From assembly GCA_937957685.1 (NCBI GenBank), contig CALGAO010000143.1, positions 1-51,766 of the forward strand: a DNA stretch of 51,766 nt, written 5' to 3'. Numbering within the stretch: the first letter of the stretch is position 1; each line of letters starts with the position of its first letter. Source of the stretch: an uncultured Paenibacillaceae bacterium (lineage in GTDB: Bacteria; Bacillota; Bacilli; Paenibacillales; DA-C8). The notes beneath the pieces were generated by a model, which worked only from the letters and a program-made list of their open reading frames with translations, was not told the DNA's origin and searched no databases. The translations under genes and the position numbers were made by a program. Positions 45,891-51,766 of the stretch are shown here, piece after piece.

Positions 45891-46745
45891 ATGGTTATGA
45901 ATTCAAGAACGCCGGATATGGATATCCTGAATGACCTGTCCGAACATATCAACCTGCATATGAAATCCTGCTGGATGATCTCGCATCCGGGCGACTGGAT
46001 CGAGCACAAGGCGCATGTCTACTATGACCTGTGGTTCATCCGCTCGGGCAAGGTGATGCTCCGGTTCGACGATGAGCAGTTTGTCGCCGAGGAGGGGGAT
46101 ATCGTCTTCTTCTATCCCGATGTGCCGTACATGGCGTACACTGAACGTGAGGGATGTCGGTTTATTTTTACGCATTTTGACTTTGTCATCGGGGAACGCC
46201 AGCGCATCCTGGAAAACTTCGAGCTGTCCGGCATCGTCCGTCACAAGTGGATTCAGGAGGACTTCCGGCTGTTCACCCAGGCTTACGATGCGTTACATCC
46301 CAAGGGGGCAAACGGGAACCGTCTGTACATGAAGGCCCAATTGACAGCGGTGGTGGCAAGGATCATCGAGCTGTGCGGACAGGGGCTGTATCGCGGGGAT
46401 TTTCCGGTCAGACATCGGAGGAGCAAGGCGGGGAGGAATCTGGATTTCTTCCAGCCAGTGTTCGACTATGTGAACGCCCATCTGCACACGACGATCAGGG
46501 TGAGTGAGCTGGCTGCACTGGTGGGCATGTCGGAGAAATATTTCATCGACTATTTCAGGAGGAGCATCGGCATCACGCCGGGCCAATACATTTACCAGAT
46601 CCGCATGAACCGGGCCAGAGACTACCTCTACGAACGGCGCCATACGATCCAGGAGATCGCCAGCCTGCTGGGCTACCCCGACCCGTTCACCTTCTCCAAG
46701 GCGTTCAAGAAATACTACCACGTCCCGCCGTCGAAGTTTGTGTAG
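45891..46745 (+). CDS. AraC-family regulator opposite the GH4 gene
   Basis: A 284-residue AraC-type regulator from ATG 45891, after AAAGGGG. The N-terminal cupin (YYDLWFIRSGKVMLRFDDEQ, FYPDVPYMAYTEREG) spans about 1-165. The C-terminal helix-turn-helix domain runs from about 190 (IRVSELAALVGMSEKYFIDY, IQEIASLLGYPDPFTFSKAF). It is divergent from GH4 and separated from it by a 149-base region holding both promoters. It is a sugar-responsive activator by family habit. Confidence 0.92.
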   Translation: MVMNSRTPDMDILNDLSEHINLHMKSCWMISHPGDWIEHKAHVYYDLWFIRSGKVMLRFDDEQFVAEEGDIVFFYPDVPYMAYTEREGCRFIFTHFDFVIGERQRILENFELSGIVRHKWIQEDFRLFTQAYDALHPKGANGNRLYMKAQLTAVVARIIELCGQGLYRGDFPVRHRRSKAGRNLDFFQPVFDYVNAHLHTTIRVSELAALVGMSEKYFIDYFRRSIGITPGQYIYQIRMNRARDYLYERRHTIQEIASLLGYPDPFTFSKAFKKYYHVPPSKFV

Positions 46746-46968
46746 GGAGAAGGTCAGGTTCCTGGCGTTACTGGGCGAATGTTTACTGGTAACAGACGCC
46801 TTCGAGCTCCTGACCCGCCGGTAAACTTCTATGCGAAATGACTGATATCGCAAGCGGAAGCAAAGGCAGTATGCTTGTAGCGATCAGGCCTCGATGGGGC
46901 ATTCATGGTTCCCGGGATGACTCGATGCACCATACTTTGTTCAATGGGGGCAACTACCGCTCATGCCT

Positions 46969-47967
46969 TCATCCCCCATGCAAATCCTCCCGGGCACGAA
47001 TGATCCGGAACTGATCACCCGTATCCTCCATCTCATAGATCTTGGCCCGTGACTCTGGCGTGCTGAACGGCTGATGGAGGATCAGCATCCACTGGCCCTC
47101 GAACGAACGGAACAGCATGCCATGGCCGCTGTCGCCATATACCAGGGGCTCCAGCTGCTCCCATGGGCCTTCGAGCCGCCCCGACTTCGAACGGGCGATC
47201 GTCTGCACATATCCTTCGCGATTATAGCTGGACCACAGCATGACAAGCTGGCCGGTGCGCGTCCGGTACAGCTGGCAGCCGTCCGACACATACACATGCG
47301 GCTTCGCGCTTGGCACACGCTCCCGATTGATCCATGGCGCGTCGGAGGCCTTGAACAGATGGATCGGGTCGCCGCATGCCTCCGACAGATCCTCCTTCAG
47401 CGGGATCGCCTCGAAGGTGCCGTCGATGATCTGCACCCATTCATGGCAGTACACCATCCAGGGCTTGCCCGCTTCATCGATATACAGCGTTCCGTCGAGC
47501 GTCATGAACTCGGCGGGCGGAACGGGACCGTCCTTCTTGATGAGCGCAAACGGACCTTGCGGCGAATCGGCAACGGCGATGCTGGTGCCGCGAAGATGAT
47601 TGGTGCGGTAGACGTCGGGCACATTGGCCAGGATATGATCACGATTGTGCAACGTCACGAAAAGGTAATAGTTGCCACGGTACTCATGAACCTCCGGCGC
47701 CCAGGTGCCATGCTGCGGATGGGCCCAGATGCCGTCCGGCACCTTGAACACCACATAGGGCCCCTCCCAATCCAGCAGATCCCTGCTCTTGTACATCAGC
47801 ACCCCGCAGCGATCCAGATCGGTATATCGCGGAATCCCGGTTGTGTAGAGATAGTAGCAACCCTCCTGATCATCCCTCAGCACATAAGGATCATGCGCTG
47901 GAATGTTGATCAGCCGATGCCCTTTCGCAGGGCGGGAAGTATCGCATGCCGCGTTATAGATGGCCAT
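46969..47967 (-). CDS. GH43-like glycosidase, cytoplasmic
   Basis: A 332-residue family 43-type propeller enzyme from ATG 47967, nine bases after GAGGAGG; ATG 48003 is a longer alternative. No signal peptide. Visible landmarks are HDPYVLRDD (general base D26), WAPEVHEYRGNYYLF and FMTLDGTLYID. The SDGCQLYRT segment, with an Asp where most GH43 enzymes carry the acid Glu, is also visible. LWSSYNREGYVQTIARS and DSGHGMLF follow. The subfamily is not the same as the two GH43 enzymes at 18195-23808. It may act on arabino- or xylo-oligosaccharides. It is downstream of the AraC gene at 48053 in the same direction. Confidence 0.85.
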   Translation of the reverse strand: MAIYNAACDTSRPAKGHRLINIPAHDPYVLRDDQEGCYYLYTTGIPRYTDLDRCGVLMYKSRDLLDWEGPYVVFKVPDGIWAHPQHGTWAPEVHEYRGNYYLFVTLHNRDHILANVPDVYRTNHLRGTSIAVADSPQGPFALIKKDGPVPPAEFMTLDGTLYIDEAGKPWMVYCHEWVQIIDGTFEAIPLKEDLSEACGDPIHLFKASDAPWINRERVPSAKPHVYVSDGCQLYRTRTGQLVMLWSSYNREGYVQTIARSKSGRLEGPWEQLEPLVYGDSGHGMLFRSFEGQWMLILHQPFSTPESRAKIYEMEDTGDQFRIIRAREDLHGG

Positions 47968-48052
47968 GGTGGTCCGCCTCCTCGGATCGATGTTTTCTTC
48001 CATTCATTTCTAGATTATCCCATGGAGCCGTTTTTGTCAGCAGGCACCCACC

Positions 48053-48886
48053 TCACCACCCGCCAGGGCCATGCAGCTTGCGATACGCATCCGGCGTCAT
48101 CCCTTCCTTCTGCCGGAACGTCGCCACGAAGTGGCTCGCATCGCGGAAGCCGACCGCCTCGCCGATGCGCCGCACGGTCCAGTCCGGCCGGGACGGCAGC
48201 AGCTCCTTCGCCTTGCGCAGCCTGAGCTGGATCAGATAGGCATATGCCGTCTGGCCGAACAGCTGGCGGAAGCGCTCGTTCAGCTGCCGCTCACTGATGC
48301 CGAGCCGCGACGCCATCTCCGCGAGCCCGATGTCCGGGTTGGCGTATGCCTGCTCCAGCCAGTCGAGCAGATCCTCGAGCTGCTTCAGCCGCTTGGAGAG
48401 CGACGGGCGATGGGCCGTATGGGCTTCCGTCCTGAGCAGGGTCAGGAAGCGATACAGCTCCGCCGAATACCGCCAGCCGGAGGGATCGCTGCCCGCTTCC
48501 GCATCCGCCAGCATGCGCATGAGCAGCTCCGTGATCGGATGCTCGTCCGCTTCCCACTGGAAGCGTTCCGCCTGCCCCCACCCCATCGCCTGGACAAGGG
48601 CCTGCGCCATGCTGCCCTGAAACGTGATGTACCCCGTCTGCCAATGGCCGCCCCTCGCCTCATAGCGATGCGGCACTCCCGGAGCCAGCAGGAGCCCGGA
48701 GCGCTTCCCCATTCTCCATACCTGCCCGCCTGCCCGCAGCTCACCCTCCCCCTCCAGCGTCTGCAGCCAATGATAACATGGATAGCCGTCAGGCCGCTCC
48801 ACCGTCTCCTGATCCGGGTTGATGCCGATCGTCTCCAGCTGCAGCGGCAAGGATTCTGCGGGTACCGCGGGGACTGCGCGCCTCAT
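48053..48886 (-). CDS. AraC-family regulator divergent from the second GH42 gene
   Basis: A 277-residue regulator from ATG 48886, nine bases after GGAGG. The N-terminal cupin-like sensor shows YHWLQTLEGEGELRAGGQVW and LLLAPGVPHRYEARGG. The C-terminal helix-turn-helix pair is IGLAEMASRLGISERQLNER and VRRIGEAVGFRDASHFVATF. It has 85 bases to the following GH43 start, so the two may share a message, and 121 bases to the divergent GH42 gene. The AT-rich intergenic part contains ATACTT and AAGTAT, nine bases apart, a possible binding site. Confidence 0.9.
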   Translation of the reverse strand: MRRAVPAVPAESLPLQLETIGINPDQETVERPDGYPCYHWLQTLEGEGELRAGGQVWRMGKRSGLLLAPGVPHRYEARGGHWQTGYITFQGSMAQALVQAMGWGQAERFQWEADEHPITELLMRMLADAEAGSDPSGWRYSAELYRFLTLLRTEAHTAHRPSLSKRLKQLEDLLDWLEQAYANPDIGLAEMASRLGISERQLNERFRQLFGQTAYAYLIQLRLRKAKELLPSRPDWTVRRIGEAVGFRDASHFVATFRQKEGMTPDAYRKLHGPGGW

Positions 48887-49007
48887 CCGTGTAAACCTCC
48901 ATTTTCTTATATGGTTTGACTTTTATTCGATATGGGATAAGGAAAAGATTAATCATATACTTAAATATAGCAAGTATTTTTATCCTATGACAGGAGTGAA
49001 ATACACG

Positions 49008-51062
49008 ATGATCAACCGCAAACTGCCGAAGATCTGGTACGGCGGAGACTACAACCCCGACCAATGGGACAAGTCCTTCTGGGACGAGGATATTCGCATG
49101 TTCAAGCTGGCCGGCATCGATGTCGCCACCTTGAACGTATTCGCCTGGGCGAAGAACCAGCCGGATGAGGAAACCTACCGCTTCGACTGGCTCGATGAGA
49201 TGATGGACAAGCTGCACGCCGCGGGCATCGGCGTCTGCCTCGCCACCAGCACGGCCGCCGTCCCTGCCTGGATGGCTCGCAAGTACCCGGATGTGCTGCA
49301 GGTGGACTTCCACGGCAACAAGCGCAAGTTCGGCGGACGACACAACTTCTGCCCGAACAGTCCGACCTACCGCACCTACGCCCCGCGCATGGCGGAGAAG
49401 CTCGCCGAGCGTTACAAGGATCATCCGGCGCTGCTCATCTGGCACATCAATAACGAATATGGCGGCGCGGGCAACTGCTACTGCGACAACTGCGAAGCGG
49501 CCTTCCGCGAATGGCTGAAGAAGCGCTACGGCACGATCGAGGAAGTCAACCGGGCATGGAACACCGCCTTCTGGGGACATACGTTCTACGACTGGGAGGA
49601 CATCGTCCTGCCCAGCGGACGCAGCGAGGAATGGTATGGGGCGAACGGCCGGACGGAGACGAACTTCCAGGGCATCTCGCTCGATTACTGCCGCTTCCAG
49701 TCGGACAGCATCCTCGAATGTTATCTGCTCGAATATGAAGCGGTCAAGAAGCATACGCCGGACATTCCGGTCACCACCAATCTGATGGGCGCCTTCAAAA
49801 AGCTCGACTACCACAAATGGGCGAAGCATATGGACGTCGTCTCCTGGGACAACTATCCGCGCTTCGACACCCCCTACAGCTATACGGCCATGATGCACGA
49901 CCTCATGCGCGGCCTGAAGGAAGGCCAGCCGTTCATGCTGATGGAGCAGACGCCGAGCCAGCAGAACTGGCAGCCGTACAACTCGCTGAAGCGCCCGGGC
50001 GTCATGCGCCTGTGGAGCTATCAGGCGGTGGCGCGCGGCGCGGATACGGTCATGTTCTTCCAGCTCCGCCGCTCGATCGGCGCCTGCGAGAAATATCACG
50101 GCGCGGTGATCGAGCACGTCGGGCATGAACACACCCGCGTCTTCCGCGAGTGCGCGCAGCTCGGAGCCGAGCTGGGCAAGCTGGGCGATGCGCTGCTCGA
50201 CTCGCGCATCAGGTCCAGGGTCGCCATCCTGTTCGACTGGGAGAACTGGTGGGCGATCGAGATGTCGAGCGGTCCGACCATCGATCTGAAATACGTGAAC
50301 GAGGTGTACCGTTTCTACGATGCGCTGTATCGCGCCGGCATTCCGGCCGATGTGGTCAGCGTCGAGGCCAACCTGAGCGGCTATGATCTGGTCATCGCGC
50401 CGGTGCTGTACATGGTGAAGCCGGGCATCGCGGACAAGCTGGAGCGGTTCGTCGAAGCGGGCGGCGCCTTCATCACCACCTACTTCAGCGGCATCGTCGA
50501 CCAGAACGACCTGGTGAAGATCGGGGGCTACCCGGGTGAGCTGCGCAAGCTGCTCGGCATCTGGGCCGAGGAGATCGACGCGCTCCTGCCGAGCCAGCGC
50601 AACAAGATCATCCTGCAAGACCCGTCCATCACCGGCAAGACCGAGTACAGCTGCGGCATGCTGTGCGACCTGATCCATTCCGAAGGCGCCGAGGTGAAGG
50701 CGGTCTACGGAGAGGACTTCTATCGCGGCATGCCTGCGCTGACCGTCAACCGCTTCGGAAGCGGCGAGGCCTGGTATGTGGCCACCCACGCGGAGGAAGC
50801 CTTCCTGCAGGACTGGCTGCCGAAGCTCTGCGCCTCGCGCGGCATCCAGCCTCTCCTGCCCGCGCTCCCTGCCGGCATCGAGGCGACGCTCCGCACGAAG
50901 GACGGCACGGACTATCTGTTCGTGCTGAACCACAACGAGCACCCGGTGGAGGTCAATCTCGGCGGTGTTGGCGGCACCGATCTGCTCACCGGCCAGGCGA
51001 TCTCCGGCGCCAGAGCCGTGCTTCCCGGCCGCGATCTGTGGATCGTGAAGGTGGAGCGATAA
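49008..51062 (+). CDS. GH42 beta-galactosidase (second copy)
   Basis: A 684-residue cytoplasmic family 42 enzyme from ATG 49008, 11 bases after AGGAG; ATG 48987 lacks a ribosome site. Acid/base is E150 (WHINNEYGG), the nucleophile E313 (LMEQTPSQQN). A zinc site is expected at C115, C157, C159 and C162. It shares the fold and all active-site residues with the 39399-41477 enzyme but is clearly diverged, so the two probably prefer different beta-galactosides or beta-arabinosides. It is under the divergent AraC gene (inference). A palindromic element begins nine bases after its stop. Confidence 0.93.
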   Translation: MINRKLPKIWYGGDYNPDQWDKSFWDEDIRMFKLAGIDVATLNVFAWAKNQPDEETYRFDWLDEMMDKLHAAGIGVCLATSTAAVPAWMARKYPDVLQVDFHGNKRKFGGRHNFCPNSPTYRTYAPRMAEKLAERYKDHPALLIWHINNEYGGAGNCYCDNCEAAFREWLKKRYGTIEEVNRAWNTAFWGHTFYDWEDIVLPSGRSEEWYGANGRTETNFQGISLDYCRFQSDSILECYLLEYEAVKKHTPDIPVTTNLMGAFKKLDYHKWAKHMDVVSWDNYPRFDTPYSYTAMMHDLMRGLKEGQPFMLMEQTPSQQNWQPYNSLKRPGVMRLWSYQAVARGADTVMFFQLRRSIGACEKYHGAVIEHVGHEHTRVFRECAQLGAELGKLGDALLDSRIRSRVAILFDWENWWAIEMSSGPTIDLKYVNEVYRFYDALYRAGIPADVVSVEANLSGYDLVIAPVLYMVKPGIADKLERFVEAGGAFITTYFSGIVDQNDLVKIGGYPGELRKLLGIWAEEIDALLPSQRNKIILQDPSITGKTEYSCGMLCDLIHSEGAEVKAVYGEDFYRGMPALTVNRFGSGEAWYVATHAEEAFLQDWLPKLCASRGIQPLLPALPAGIEATLRTKDGTDYLFVLNHNEHPVEVNLGGVGGTDLLTGQAISGARAVLPGRDLWIVKVER

Positions 51063-51070
51063 TATAAAGC

Positions 51071-51211
51071 AAGGTGGGGCTGTCCAGAAAGTCTGTGTTT
51101 GTTGCCTGACAGCGAAAAGAAGTGCCCGAAAATGCCTGATATAAAGGCATCTTCGGGCTTATCTTCGTCCGGCGTCAGGAGCAACTTCCACTTATCGGAC
51201 AACCCCACCTT
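51071..51211. mobile_element. MITE-like palindromic element
   Basis: A 141-bp non-coding element. The ends are inverted: AAGGTGGGGCTGTCC at left and the complement of AAGGTGGGGTTGTCC at right. The inner part is nearly self-complementary: GCCCGAA...AATGCCT GATATAA AGGCAT...TTCGGGC and CCTGAC/GTCAGG. The GGGGCTGTCC ends resemble those of IS1182/IS5-type elements, but no transposase is inside. It may serve as the terminator of the GH42 gene. The duplicated target site is not clear. Confidence 0.7.
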
Positions 51212-51294
51212 ATTTGCTGTGAGGCAATGCCTCCCCCCAACACCCGCCGATTCCGCAATAATTGGAAAACATCCAACTAATCAACGCGAAAACG

Positions 51295-51656
51295 GGGTCA
51301 AGTCCATAATTGTGTGTAAATTCCCTCAGTCAGATTGGTGAAGATTATCCGATTCGTGTTACCTTGGCTGATACCTTCTGCCTGGCCTTGCGCCATTCGA
51401 AATACTCTGCCATGTCAAATACCTTTCTCTCGGTGTTCCATCGCTCGTCCAGCTCCATCATCAAGGCTCCAATCAACCGGATCACCGATTCACGATTCGG
51501 GAAAATCCGGATGACCTTCTCTCGGCGTCGGACTTCCTCGTTGAACCGTTCTACGGCATTGGTCGTGCGGAGACGCTGCCGGTATTTATCCGGCATGCAA
51601 AGCACCATCGCCGCGTCGTCGAAGTCCTCTTCCAGGATGCGCATGGCTTTAGAGCC
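51295..51656 (-). mobile_element. IS256-family remnant with C-terminal transposase fragment
   Basis: 51295-51321 has the terminal inverted repeat typical of IS256-type elements (GGGGTCAAGTCCATAATTG). The frame at 51345-51656 (minus) is the last ~100 residues of a mutator-type transposase. It includes RLRTTNAVERFNEEVRRREK and IRIFPNRESVIRLIGALMME with the catalytic region's final Glu. The N-terminal three quarters are absent. At about 51650 the sequence changes to unrelated material, so the copy was broken by another element or misassembled. This is a non-functional fragment as seen here. Confidence 0.85.
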
Positions 51657-51766
51657 TATCCGAAAACCATTATAAGCAAGTAGGAAAACGGTGGAACATG
51701 TCGAATTCCTTCAAGAGAAGCACTTGGAGGAGATCGTCATGGCAAATGCACCGAAGCAACTCTTTT
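51651..51766 (+). mobile_element. Possible end of a second insertion sequence, cut by the window edge
   Basis: Starting with GAGCCTATCCGAAAACCA, which resembles an insertion-sequence terminus, the last 116 bases lead to a GGAGGAGATCGTC ribosome site and ATG 51739 with a short open frame (MANAPKQLF) running off the edge. This could be the transposase start of an element that inserted in the IS256 gene, or a chimeric join at a contig end. Confidence 0.45.

Noticed and set aside
46746..46968. Inverted GGTCAGG/CCTGACC near 46757-46823 as a terminator
   Set aside because: The stem is interrupted, the loop is long and no T-run follows on either strand.
48789..50942. 717-codon minus-strand frame
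   Set aside because: Antisense to the second GH42 gene, whose catalytic residues are all present; shadow of high GC coding.

Overview
The window looks like a complete assembly contig from a high-GC, spore-former-type Firmicute of the Paenibacillus/Cohnella group. The signs are strong GGAGG ribosome sites, LplB/YtcP-type sugar permeases, YesM/YesN two-component genes, DUF5696 and DUF6199 proteins, and many lipoprotein signal peptides. Assignment is by gene character only. Both ends look like contig ends: the left end stops inside an ABC exporter gene with bases matching the start of a sequencing adapter, and the right end stops inside insertion-sequence material.

Layout. (1) 1-2177: zinc-ribbon ABC exporter, minus strand, C-terminus missing. 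(2) 2337-2507: a 51-52 bp tandem repeat array, then a terminator. (3) 2563-3882: GH10 xylanase lipoprotein whose leader has been tandemly duplicated (109-bp period). (4) 4130-16951: a tightly packed minus-strand block: solute-binding lipoprotein, membrane-anchored solute-binding protein fused to two carbohydrate-binding-like domains, MalF/MalG-type permease pair, NHL-propeller/TPR membrane protein, Yip1-like membrane protein, DUF5696 lipoprotein and a second permease pair. No ATPase is encoded. This is the best candidate for an undescribed system. (5) 17302-18033: AraC-type regulator with a degenerate receiver, divergent from the block. (6) 18195-28926: minus-strand xylan-response unit: solute-binding lipoprotein, YesM kinase, YesN regulator, 1338-residue double-GH43 enzyme, second GH43. 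(7) 28950-29800: non-coding stretch with a nonsense-interrupted DUF6199 gene and five 52-bp tandem repeats. (8) 29808-33640: permuted GH3 enzyme and a feruloyl-esterase-like hydrolase. (9) 34124-38071: a long Lhr helicase. (10) 38155-51062: modular sugar catabolism: GH42 with a lipoprotein, Gfo/Idh oxidoreductase opposite an AraC gene, GH4 opposite an AraC gene, GH43, and an AraC gene opposite a second GH42. (11) 51071-51766: a palindromic MITE-like element, an IS256-family remnant and the edge of a second element.

How the genes fit together (inference). Secreted GH10 and the double GH43 would cut arabinoxylan outside the cell. The esterase-like protein could remove ferulate or other acyl groups. 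The solute-binding proteins and two permease pairs would import oligosaccharides, powered by a shared MsmX-type ATPase encoded elsewhere. GH43, GH3, GH42 and GH4 enzymes would finish hydrolysis in the cytoplasm. Control is split between the YesM/YesN pair and four AraC-type regulators. The three right-hand AraC genes each lie next to an enzyme gene, and one promoter overlaps a weak cre-like sequence.
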